Virus record (IMG/VR): IMGVR_UViG_3300048024_000823
Span: 1 to 20,633 of that record
DNA length: 20,633 nucleotides
Origin: a virus
Reading direction: 5' to 3' (one strand)
Shown: positions 14,788 through 20,633 of the stretch, in pieces
Numbering within the stretch: the first letter of the stretch is position 1
Layout: every line of letters starts with the position of its first letter
Position numbers and translations under genes: made by a program
The notes under the pieces: model-generated
The model's database searches: none
The model's input: only the letters and a program-made list of their open reading frames with translations
What the model was told of the DNA's origin: nothing

Positions 14788-15327
14788 TTATCTATATTCA
14801 TGCCTTAATAATCTCCAACGATCAGAATCAATTGGCTTTGATCCGTCATTGATTGCAAATAGCATATCCACAATTTCTTCTACCGAATCATAAATGTACT
14901 TGTGAGGTAACATACCAAGCATCCAAAGTGGAGTTTTTGACTTGCCCCCTTCCATGCTTATAAAGATTGGCTTCTTCATCCTAACAGCAGTTACAATTTC
15001 TTCAGCGCTACCCCAAGAAGCTACAGAGGGGACAAGATGAGCAATAATAAAGTCACTTCTATCTACTAAGTTTAAATCATATGCTCTTACGGTTTTCATT
15101 CTTTGAGCTGCCCTATCGTATTGCTTAGTTTTCATCCAATTTTCCATCTCAAGCCTAGACGCTTCATCTTCTTCTACGTCTTTCATAAATGGCTTTTCGT
15201 AAGGGTCAAAACAAGTTACATTGATTTCAGAGAGCTTTTGAGTAACTTCAGTTCTCCAATTTCTTCCGCTAATATATTGCATATGGCCGACTAGATAAGT
15301 TTTAGTTTTTTCTAGAATATTTTTCAT
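14788..15327 (-). CDS. Nucleoside 2-deoxyribosyltransferase-like protein
   Basis: The correct start is ATG at 15327-15325 (MKNILEKTKTYLVGHMQY); a longer frame exists upstream but runs through the promoter. The 179-residue protein follows the nucleoside 2-deoxyribosyltransferase fold common in phages: TYLVGHM at residues 10-16, a helix, CFDPYEKP at 39-46, KQYDRAAQRMKTVRAYDLNLVDRSDFIIAHL at 68-98, GSAEEIVTAV at 106-115 with E109/E110 as the likely nucleophilic glutamate, KPIFISMEGGKSKTPLWMLGMLPH. Such enzymes exchange the base on deoxynucleosides or hydrolyse them, feeding nucleotide salvage or base modification. The catalytic residues look intact. It has its own promoter, divergent from the small genes at 15368. 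Confidence 0.82.
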   Translation of the reverse strand: MKNILEKTKTYLVGHMQYISGRNWRTEVTQKLSEINVTCFDPYEKPFMKDVEEDEASRLEMENWMKTKQYDRAAQRMKTVRAYDLNLVDRSDFIIAHLVPSVASWGSAEEIVTAVRMKKPIFISMEGGKSKTPLWMLGMLPHKYIYDSVEEIVDMLFAINDGSKPIDSDRWRLLRHEYR

Positions 15328-15333
15328 ATTATA

Positions 15334-15362
15334 ACTATAATATATATAAACAAATTTGTCAA
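15334..15362 (-). promoter_or_regulatory. Sigma-70 type promoter for the 15327 gene
   Basis: On the minus strand TTGACA (15362-15357), a 17-base spacer and TATAGT (15339-15334). Six bases separate the -10 box from the ATG at 15327, so transcription should start at the start codon. The -35 box lies only five bases before the divergent ATG at 15368. Confidence 0.86.
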
Positions 15363-15367
15363 GAAAA

Positions 15368-15589
15368 ATGAATAATAGTACGCCAGAAGAAATGAATTTA
15401 ATAACGATATTTATGGATGTAAATAAAACTCCAGAGCAAACTTGCAAGGAAATTGATTTTGAAGGTTGCGAGCAAATGAAAAGAGATTATCTTTCTGAAG
15501 TTAATACGCCTGGAGGCTGCTCGTCGTGCAGGAAAGCTAGCGTGAGGAGAAAATACACATCTTTTATTAAACCAAAAATTAAAAAATGA
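15368..15589 (+). CDS. Small cysteine-motif phage protein, 73 residues
   Basis: The ATG at 15368 is chosen over a TTG at 15356, which lies inside the divergent promoter. The protein has four cysteines, C26, C34, C51 and C54; the last two sit in P-G-G-C-S-S-C-R-K followed by basic residues (ASVRRKYTSF). Small proteins with 'GGCSSCRK' and a basic tail occur in many phages and may bind zinc and nucleic acid, but no function is established to my knowledge. It is followed by an ATGA overlap with the next gene. I see no convincing rightward promoter or Shine-Dalgarno site in the 40-base divergent gap. Confidence 0.7.
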   Translation: MNNSTPEEMNLITIFMDVNKTPEQTCKEIDFEGCEQMKRDYLSEVNTPGGCSSCRKASVRRKYTSFIKPKIKK

Positions 15590-15915
15590 TAAATTATTTA
15601 TTAATTTATATTGCTTCTGTTTTAGTTGTATCTAATGTTATTGCTATATTGGAATATACTAATTTAAAGGTATATGCTCTGTCGTTATTTATAAAAGAAA
15701 AAATATATACATTAGATGATTTGCATGATTATATTGTAGATAATTGGGGAAAACTTGGAGAATTATTAAGCTGCCCTTTATGTTATAGCACTTGGCTGTC
15801 TTTGTTTTTAGGGTTGTGGTGTGTTTGGTTTTTTAATTTAAATATTATTTATGCTTTGCTTTGTATGTTTTCAATTCCTAGTCTCGCATGTTTAATAAAT
15901 AAAAAAATAATTTAA
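15586..15915 (+). CDS. Integral membrane protein with CPLC motif, 109 residues (DUF1360-like)
   Basis: The protein has an N-terminal transmembrane helix (INYLLIYIASVLVVSNVIAIL, residues 2-22), a short polar stretch (LDDLHDYIVDNWGKLGELL), then C63-P-L-C66 followed by YSTWLSLFLGLWCVWFFNL and a last hydrophobic helix (IIYALLCMFSIPSLACLI). The 'C-P-x-C----W' motif at the membrane edge recalls DUF1360-type small membrane proteins found in phages and Bacilli. It may be a holin-like or envelope protein; this is a guess. The ATG overlaps the stop of the preceding gene (ATGA). It ends two bases before the 3' end of the tmRNA on the opposite strand. Confidence 0.68.
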   Translation: MINYLLIYIASVLVVSNVIAILEYTNLKVYALSLFIKEKIYTLDDLHDYIVDNWGKLGELLSCPLCYSTWLSLFLGLWCVWFFNLNIIYALLCMFSIPSLACLINKKII

Positions 15916-15917
15916 AT

Positions 15918-16315
15918 TGGTGGACGTGGCGGGAGTCGAACCCGCGTCTTTAAATTTTCTGTAGATATACATCTACAAGTTTAGTTAATTTTTTTTACAG
16001 TTATGATATTAACATCCAACTAACCATTTCAATTATTCACTCAAACTTGAGGCCCTCGAATACTCAATGGTACAGTTTATGAAACGGATAAACTTTTATC
16101 TGTTTTGCAGATTGATGACCTCGTAATCTCTTTATCTGCGTCAAAAGTTACGAGGTAGCAGAACTAAGCTGCTAAGGCAAGCTTTTTAGCTTTTAAGCCA
16201 AAAGCTTTAACACGGTTTTTGTTGCCATGTAATTGTTTGCACCTTTTTTAGGAGCCAGATGCAACTCCTACTTGCAGTATACTAATCTAATTTAAATCGA
16301 ATCCAGTACACGCCC
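15918..16315 (-). ncRNA. ssrA: Transfer-messenger RNA (tmRNA), one-piece, complete
   Basis: The 398-base RNA rescues stalled ribosomes and adds a degradation tag. The 5' end GGGCGUG (16315-16309) pairs with CACGUCC next to the encoded CCA (15920-15918). The D-loop part GGAUUCGA and the T-arm GCGGGUUCGACUCCCGCC are canonical. H2 forms from UUUAAAUU and AAUUUAAA. PK1 forms from AGGAG/CUCCU plus UUGCA/UGCAA. H5 is UAGCAG/CUGCUA with the stop codon in its loop. PK2 has a perfect 9-base stem, ACCTCGTAA/TTACGAGGT, whose loop GCAGAT pairs with ATCTGC. CTCAA/TTGAG and TATTC/GAATA form PK4, and TGTAGAT/ATCTACA is a hairpin before the T-arm. The tag is read from GGC at 16226 to UAG at 16166-16164 and is 20 residues ending KKLALAA. 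It lies 2 bases from the gene on the opposite strand. No SmpB gene is in view. Confidence 0.95.
16164..16226 (-). other. tmRNA proteolysis tag reading frame
   Basis: Read from GGC ten bases after PK1, the tag is GNKNRVKAFGLKAKKLALAA followed by UAG. The last codons GCC UUA GCA GCU and the stop inside H5 mirror E. coli, whose tag ends ALAA. It is about twice the usual tag length and has six lysines or arginines. A second frame one base later (GCA start) gives ATKTVLKLLA followed by UAA; the ALAA end favours the first. Confidence 0.7.
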
Positions 16316-16323
16316 ATAAATTT

Positions 16324-16339
16324 TTCAAAGAACTTTGAA
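16324..16339. repeat. Perfect inverted repeat upstream of the tmRNA
   Basis: TTCAAAG-AA-CTTTGAA lies in the 36-base gap between the end of the 17140 gene and the 5' end of the tmRNA. As RNA it gives a 6-base stem with a GUUC loop. No U-run follows it on the minus strand, so it is not a standard terminator. It may help 5' processing of the tmRNA from a longer transcript or bind a regulator. Confidence 0.45.
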
Positions 16340-16351
16340 GGTTACACCTAA

Positions 16352-17140
16352 TTAAGATGAGTGTAGCGCTTTGAGTAGAGCTCTCGCTTCTTTAGGAGGA
16401 ATGTCTGAAAAGTCTGACCAATTTTTAGTGTCAGCATTTTTATACAAATCATTTTGCCACAATTCCCGAAGTTTGCTTTTGAAGTCGCTATAGTTATTGA
16501 TGCCAAATTTATCTTTTGCTAGGCTAGCGAGTATTCCAGCAGGAGAGATGTCTGAATTTGACTGCGCTTCAGTTTCTCTCTGGGTAAGATTCTGCTGAGT
16601 ATTGTTTGATTTATCGATTTCGTCATCTCCGACAATATGGACATTTAAAAAGTTTCTAACGCAGCGCACAAATGATCTATTACAAGCGATTGTTTCTAGA
16701 AATTTAGTTGCGAAGCTGCTAGTATTGTTCAGTGTTGCATTAGCCATATCCTCAAACACAATAGGCTCATTGTTGGTTTCATAGTTGGCTAGAAAAGTAA
16801 TCGAACAAGATACAGCTACATGGTCTTCTTCGCATTTTACAGTTTTATAGTTAACCGAAGAAAATCCTCTGAGTTTAGCTAGTTCTTTTATGCCACTTAA
16901 TTTTATTAAAAGTTGGTGATCCGCGAGACCTTCTATAGTTTTAGGATAATCTTTTCCTCTAGTTTGAAACCAAGATCTATTTGGAAATAAATGCTCATCT
17001 TTAATCATGGCTCTCCAATTGATTGAGCCATCGTCATTAAATTCATATTGATGGTTTTGTAGTAATCCGTTTTCGTCTCTAGCATAAAGATTTGGACCAG
17101 AGCTGTTATCTATTTTTGTTTGCTTAGTTGTTTTTTTCAT
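16352..17140 (-). CDS. Possible Rad52/RecT-type single-strand annealing protein
   Basis: The 262-residue protein has a core at residues 77-172 with the order strand-strand-strand-helix: KELAKLRGFSSVNYKTVKC, VAVSCSITFLANYE, PIVFEDMANATLNNT, then the helix FATKFLETIACNRSFVRCVRNFLNVHIVG. The final helix, with repeated Ala/Arg and 'R-x-x-R-x-V-R-N-F-L', resembles the helix of Rad52/Erf/RecT-like proteins (A--EA---ALKRA-R--G). The N-terminus is disordered and the C-terminus (LAKDKFGINNYSDFKSKLRELW, WSDFSDIPPKEARALLKAL) is a helical tail of a kind seen in DNA-processing proteins. I read this by eye; a different DNA-binding role is possible. It has its own strong promoter. It lies upstream of the tmRNA on the same strand. 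Confidence 0.48.
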   Translation of the reverse strand: MKKTTKQTKIDNSSGPNLYARDENGLLQNHQYEFNDDGSINWRAMIKDEHLFPNRSWFQTRGKDYPKTIEGLADHQLLIKLSGIKELAKLRGFSSVNYKTVKCEEDHVAVSCSITFLANYETNNEPIVFEDMANATLNNTSSFATKFLETIACNRSFVRCVRNFLNVHIVGDDEIDKSNNTQQNLTQRETEAQSNSDISPAGILASLAKDKFGINNYSDFKSKLRELWQNDLYKNADTKNWSDFSDIPPKEARALLKALHSS

Positions 17141-17149
17141 TGTTTATAT

Positions 17150-17178
17150 ATAATAACATATATTATAAACTAAGTCAA
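17150..17178 (-). promoter_or_regulatory. Sigma-70 type promoter for the 17140 gene (and perhaps the tmRNA)
   Basis: On the minus strand TTGACT (17178-17173), a 17-base spacer and TATTAT (17155-17150). Nine bases separate the -10 box from the ATG at 17140, predicting at most a two-base leader. The TGA stop of the upstream glycosyltransferase gene is contained in the -35 box. No separate strong promoter is visible directly before the tmRNA, so it may be co-transcribed. Confidence 0.78.
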
Positions 17179-18338
17179 TTACTTTTTGAAATAATTCTAT
17201 AATGATCTGATTCTGACCAAAATAAATCGCTATCTATGATTTTATTTACTCCAGTAGAACTTTCTACGTCGTTTACGGCATGCTCAATGGAAGGGTATTT
17301 TTTCCCATTTGAAAAGATCAGTTTGCCAGAATAAAAAAACAGATCTTTATTGTTTAAAACATCATCGCCAGGTTTCTTTTGAGATAAAACTTCAACATTC
17401 CAGTCAAAATAGTGCAATCTAAGTTTTTCTATAAACTCAGTTGTTTTTCTGAATAAACTAATGTTTATGCCAAATTTTTTAATAGTTTTAAAATACTGTT
17501 GATTTTCTGAGATAACTTCTTCACTACAATCATCTGGTATTTGAAAATGGATAACCTGCAAAGAACTTTTAATGGCATTAATTAAATTTAAATCTATCTT
17601 TCTATCTGTAATCAAATTGACCTTACGACCTGAAGCCCAAGAAGGAATATGGTCATCTGATTCTTCATAGTCCGCTCTAATTGTAATAAATGAATTTTTC
17701 AGAAAATCAGGGTTCGGCGAAAAATTAGGTATTACTTCAAAAATTTTGTTGTCATAAAGTTGACCTATAAATTGTGTATTTTGATCGCTTTCAAATGGAA
17801 TTTTCAGCCTTTTAAGTATAGCGTTTGCTATATCTTCAGGCTTGATTTGATCAATTGATTTCTCTAACTCTTTAGAGGAATAAGAAAATTTTTCTGTTTC
17901 ACACAAAATATCAAATTTATCCTTGTTCCAGAAGGGCGCGGTGCAGGAGGGAGGGATCGGCCCGAATAAAAGCACTCCTGGAGTGTTAAAATGCGATGCA
18001 ATGTTTGAATAAAAAATGTCAGAACCTATGAATAATTCAGATCTATTAATTATATAAGCCCCTTGATGTCTAGTCTGTATATGTCGGAAATCTTCACAGC
18101 TTGGTAGTAGTTGGTCTTTGGGTGAACCTATTTGGATGATTTTAATATTAGATTTGTCAAGATAAGGTTTGATTATATCAAATACGTCAGACCAATAAGA
18201 ATAATTAAATGAACTGATAGAATGGTCATTATTAATACATATAAACTTATCACAAGCTACTGGGATAAAGTCTTCCTGGATGAATGCCTCTGCAGATTTA
18301 ATTCCGCAATTAAGAGAAAAGTGTTCAAGTATGTGCAT
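17175..18338 (-). CDS. GT9-type (heptosyltransferase-like) C-terminal half plus unknown domain
   Basis: The 387-residue protein begins in the hinge of a GT9 fold (MHILEHFSLNCGI) and continues with its nucleotide-sugar-binding half: VFDIIKPYLDKSNIKIIQIGSPKDQ (residues 52-76), then HQGAYIINRSELFIGSDIFYSNIASHFNTPGVLLFGPIPPS (91-131), the 'G----l--a-l-ig-DSg--HiA---g-P-v-lfG---P' signature. The His before the Ala of the family is replaced by N112. Residues about 185-387 are a second domain (SFITIRADYEESDDHIPSW; IFSNGKKYPSIEHAVNDVES; DLFWSESDHYRII) that I do not recognise. The N-terminal GT9 half is encoded at the end of the preceding gene in another frame, with a 14-base overlap. It probably glycosylates a surface structure or viral component. 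Confidence 0.65.
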   Translation of the reverse strand: MHILEHFSLNCGIKSAEAFIQEDFIPVACDKFICINNDHSISSFNYSYWSDVFDIIKPYLDKSNIKIIQIGSPKDQLLPSCEDFRHIQTRHQGAYIINRSELFIGSDIFYSNIASHFNTPGVLLFGPIPPSCTAPFWNKDKFDILCETEKFSYSSKELEKSIDQIKPEDIANAILKRLKIPFESDQNTQFIGQLYDNKIFEVIPNFSPNPDFLKNSFITIRADYEESDDHIPSWASGRKVNLITDRKIDLNLINAIKSSLQVIHFQIPDDCSEEVISENQQYFKTIKKFGINISLFRKTTEFIEKLRLHYFDWNVEVLSQKKPGDDVLNNKDLFFYSGKLIFSNGKKYPSIEHAVNDVESSTGVNKIIDSDLFWSESDHYRIISKSN

Positions 18339-20235
18339 ATTCTGTTTTATATTCTATTTTATCTCTTCCTTGATGACAATAACGAAATGCTCCTGAAGAA
18401 GCATCTGATGGATAATAGACTACATCAAAGAAATTCTCGCCTTCCCTTTTCTTTTCCAGAGAAATACAATCAAAAAGATCTTCCGAGACGGGTAGGCTTT
18501 TATATATATGAGGATTACCCTTAAGTATATCTAGGCTATTTTCAGGGGCAAAGAAATATATATTATGATCTGCGTACAGTCTCTTTATTGAAGGTAGTAA
18601 GGATGTGCAGAGAAATGTTTCTGTAGCGTTTTCATTTACAACTATAGCAATTTTTTTAGAAGTATCTTCTCGTAGGATCCTATCAAGAGAATCCACAATT
18701 TCTTGGTTTTCTTTATTTGCTACCGAAATGAAGTAGTTGTGAATACTTTCTCTTGAGCCTCCCTGCTGTATCTTTGCCATCCAATGCTTGATACCGTCAT
18801 CGTTTTCATCAACATCTCTTATTAAAATATTTTTATAGAGATCTATAAGCCATTCTAGATTATCTTCTATTTTTTGTAATGGATAATTGTTGTTTCTTTT
18901 TTTGTTATGAGGCTTGATGTCAAAATTATATTCAATTTCAGGACAAGAATCAATAAACTCTTCTACTTGCCTTCCTATGACTTCTATTGAAAAGTTTTTT
19001 AAGACAAACTCACGGGCAATTTTACCTTTTTGCTCTAAGTCTTTTTCATTCATTTTATAAACTTTATTTAATTGTTTATAAATACTGAAAGGATCTGTGG
19101 TAGCTTTAATAAATTGTGTGCCAGGCTCTCGATATTCTTTCCAGTTGAGTGGCAAACCTCCACTTTCTTCAGTACAACAGTCTTCCCCGCAACTATAGTT
19201 AGTTACTAAAGTAATTAATTCAGTTAATTTAGCTTCTTGAATCGGAATCTCTTGCCCGCCAGATGTAAAAGGGTGACAATAGACATCCATTAAATTATAA
19301 ACTTGATTTAATTGATCTTCTGACACACCAGCATTAACACTAGTAGTATTTTGTGTTTTTTCTGAACCACAAAACTTACAATTTTGTTGTTGACCTACAA
19401 ATGTTTTGACTTCATAATTTTTACATTTAGAGCAATAGTAAGTGGTTAAAACTAATGATGGGTCTATTTCCTTCTCTTTTAAAAGCCTAGGAATGTCCCA
19501 GCCTTCTGACCAGTTTGTGTGCAGTAAAAGCTTAGCTTTGGATTCAGGATTTTTATCTCTGAATATTTTAAAACCATCTAATAGATTGGGAACGCTTTTG
19601 CGGAGTTGGTTTCTAAATACAAAGCCTATAATGAATTCTTTTTCGTCTATACCGAATGCAGACCTTAGTTTTAGCTTATCATTTTTATTTAATTTAAAAA
19701 ATTGATTTGTTTCTAAAGAACCTCTTATCATTTTGACGTGACCGTGCCCAAGCTCTTTCATAGCCTTTTCCGCAAAAGAAGCCCAAACAAAATAGTTTTT
19801 AATTCTAGGAGCAGCGCTAACTGCTTCAGGTAGAATAGGTAAACTGTCAAGGGTTGTCCAAACTGCATGATTAATTTTATCCCACCAAGGCTTTTCCCAG
19901 TAGCCACTAAAGGCCCATATATCTTCTATCCCTATGTAAACATCAGGTTTTTCTTTTTCTATAACTTCGTCTATCATGATGCCCCCGTAACCTAGTTGAC
20001 GTTTTAACTTGGGGTCTCTTGAGGCTTTTTGAGTAGCTATATCGCTATCAGGCGCAGAGCCATATGTTTTCCATGGCATTTTAGATAAAGTAGGGTCTGA
20101 CCACTTTCTACCGTTAGCAAACTCTATTAATTCATACTTACCTGTCTTTTGCAAAAAGATTAATAAATTTTTAGTATGTTTGCCGAAACCTGTAAAGGCT
20201 TTTGAGTGATTGCTGTGAATTAGAACTTTCTTCAT
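18325..20235 (-). CDS. GT4-type glycosyltransferase with zinc ribbon, DUF4214 and GT9 N-terminal half
   Basis: The 636-residue protein has four parts. Residues 1-430 are a GT-B, GT4-like glycosyltransferase: MKKVLIHSNHSKAFTGFGKHT (acceptor-side loop), IIGFVFRNQLRKSV near 202-215, and HPFTSGGQEIPIQEAKLTE (321-339), equivalent to the 'S--EG-g-p--EA-a-g' donor loop with E329 and E334. A zinc ribbon is inserted at 266-290 (CSKC and CKFCG). Residues about 455-515 match DUF4214 (LYKNILIRDVDENDDGIKHWMAKIQQGGSRESIHNYFIS; Y--iL-R--D--G---W---l--G-sR). Residues 527-636 are a GT9 N-terminal half (KKIAIVVNENATETFLCTSLLPSIKRLY ... IYFFAPEN). The gene overlaps the previous stop by one base (TAATG) and the next gene by 14 bases. 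Confidence 0.78.
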   Translation of the reverse strand: MKKVLIHSNHSKAFTGFGKHTKNLLIFLQKTGKYELIEFANGRKWSDPTLSKMPWKTYGSAPDSDIATQKASRDPKLKRQLGYGGIMIDEVIEKEKPDVYIGIEDIWAFSGYWEKPWWDKINHAVWTTLDSLPILPEAVSAAPRIKNYFVWASFAEKAMKELGHGHVKMIRGSLETNQFFKLNKNDKLKLRSAFGIDEKEFIIGFVFRNQLRKSVPNLLDGFKIFRDKNPESKAKLLLHTNWSEGWDIPRLLKEKEIDPSLVLTTYYCSKCKNYEVKTFVGQQQNCKFCGSEKTQNTTSVNAGVSEDQLNQVYNLMDVYCHPFTSGGQEIPIQEAKLTELITLVTNYSCGEDCCTEESGGLPLNWKEYREPGTQFIKATTDPFSIYKQLNKVYKMNEKDLEQKGKIAREFVLKNFSIEVIGRQVEEFIDSCPEIEYNFDIKPHNKKRNNNYPLQKIEDNLEWLIDLYKNILIRDVDENDDGIKHWMAKIQQGGSRESIHNYFISVANKENQEIVDSLDRILREDTSKKIAIVVNENATETFLCTSLLPSIKRLYADHNIYFFAPENSLDILKGNPHIYKSLPVSEDLFDCISLEKKREGENFFDVVYYPSDASSGAFRYCHQGRDKIEYKTEYAHT

Positions 20236-20633
20236 TAAAAAGGAGGATCTTCAGATAAATTTTCAGTTGGAGTAGCGGATGATTTATTTTTATCTAAATT
20301 TTCTGCTTTTGATTTAAAGAAATCAATCAAATAATTTTTTAAAAACTCTTCAATTACCCTAACTTCTCCTGGCTCAATTGAAATTTTAAAACTTTGATTC
20401 CCATTTCTTGTAATTGTTAAACCGAAGGCGCTTACTGTAACGCTTGTTTCATCGAAAGTTTTGCTTTTAGGATTGTATTTAGAAATTTTTCTTTGCTTGT
20501 CCCATGGTGTGAATTTAATCACTGTTTGGTTATCATCAAATTTATGAAAAGTTGAATACTCCACCCGATCCTTTATTGAGTTTAAGATTTCGCCACACTC
20601 AAATTCGTTTAACTTAATATTGATTGTTTTGTC
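20235..20633 (-). CDS. Single-stranded-DNA-binding-like protein, 3' part (truncated by window edge)
   Basis: The frame is open to the right edge, so the GTG at 20564 is not the start; at least 132 residues are present. The visible part begins DKTINIKLNEFECGEILNS and continues as a beta-rich domain (QTVIKFTPWDKQRKISKYNP, TSVTVSAFGLTITRNGNQSFKISIEPGEVRVIEEFLKNYLIDFF). It then has a flexible linker (KNKSSATPT) and ends ENLSEDPPF. An acidic tip ending in Pro-Phe is the partner-recruiting tail of phage and bacterial SSB proteins; the core may be an OB- or PC4-like fold, but I do not recognise the family. It is translationally coupled to the glycosyltransferase gene (TAATG). Confidence 0.55.
   Translation of the reverse strand, partial: DKTINIKLNEFECGEILNSIKDRVEYSTFHKFDDNQTVIKFTPWDKQRKISKYNPKSKTFDETSVTVSAFGLTITRNGNQSFKISIEPGEVRVIEEFLKNYLIDFFKSKAENLDKNKSSATPTENLSEDPPF

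Noticed and set aside
15328-15447. 40-residue hydrophobic N-terminal extension of the deoxyribosyltransferase-like gene
   Set aside because: The extension reads through the -35 and -10 boxes of the promoter and has no family counterpart; the ATG at 15327 fits both the promoter and the family start.
15918-16315. tmRNA 3' end as a phage attachment site
   Set aside because: ssrA is a known integration target, but here the whole RNA including the 5' half is present, no integrase is in view, and no repeat of the 3' end is seen in the window.
18325-18338. RF2-like +1 frameshift site at ACT TGA in the glycosyltransferase overlap
   Set aside because: The known RF2 slip is CUU UGA with a Shine-Dalgarno-like stimulator; ACU would pair badly after a +1 slip and no stimulator is seen. 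A shift by another mechanism or separate initiation at the ATG remains possible, so only the specific RF2 model is dropped.
20564-20566. GTG at 20564 as the start of the SSB-like gene
   Set aside because: The frame stays open to base 20633, and the upstream residues continue a plausible strand and helix pattern, so the gene is truncated by the window rather than starting here.
1-20633. CRISPR array, tRNA genes, insertion sequences
   Set aside because: No regularly spaced repeats, no tRNA cloverleaf other than the tRNA-like part of the tmRNA, and no transposase or terminal inverted repeats were seen by eye.

Overview
This window reads as part of the genome of an AT-rich, tailed bacteriophage, probably a long-tailed (lambda-like tail tip) virus from an aquatic environment. 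The call rests on a contiguous tail-tip block (homologues of lambda L, K, I and J in order), very tight gene packing with 1-14 base overlaps, many short unknown genes, and typical viral accessory genes (nucleoside 2-deoxyribosyltransferase-like protein, glycosyltransferases, recombination proteins). The host cannot be named. No integrase, terminase, capsid or polymerase gene is in view.

Layout. (1) Bases 1-5225 form a leftward block of small accessory genes: a truncated exported, outer-membrane-like protein, a membrane-anchored Holliday-junction-resolvase-like nuclease, a possible acetyltransferase, a 57-residue membrane peptide, a possible nuclease, a lipoprotein, a small basic protein, a 343-residue unknown, a UvdE-like TIM-barrel protein with degraded metal ligands, and a DUF736-like protein with an SSB-like acidic tail. 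(2) Bases 5342-14265 run rightward: an unknown, a JmjC/cupin-type oxygenase, then the tail tip L (Fe-S), K (JAB/MPN only), I and a 1934-residue J. (3) Bases 14262-14738 hold three small overlapping leftward genes; 14788-15327 is a leftward deoxyribosyltransferase-like gene, divergent from two small rightward genes (15368-15915). (4) A complete one-piece tmRNA (ssrA) lies on the minus strand at 15918-16315, with all standard helices and an encoded CCA. (5) Leftward again, 16352-20633 holds a possible Rad52/RecT-type annealing protein, a two-gene glycosyltransferase set in which a GT9 fold is split between overlapping frames, and a truncated SSB-like gene running off the right edge.

Regulation. 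Five leftward transcription units start with near-consensus sigma-70 promoters (TTGACA/TTGACT, 17-base spacer, TATAAT-like box). In every case the -10 box ends only 6-9 bases before the start codon, so the transcripts should be leaderless or almost so. A second element, AGTGTAAATACTT, resembling a T4-type late box, sits just before the L gene and the UvdE-like gene. Shine-Dalgarno sites are seen only at a few internal genes (notably before 7967 and 14640).

Most notable: the phage-borne tmRNA with an unusually long, basic proteolysis tag; the repeated leaderless promoter design; the split GT9/GT4/DUF4214 glycosyltransferase pair; the degenerate UvdE homologue; and a domain inserted inside the Fe-S cysteine cluster of the L protein.
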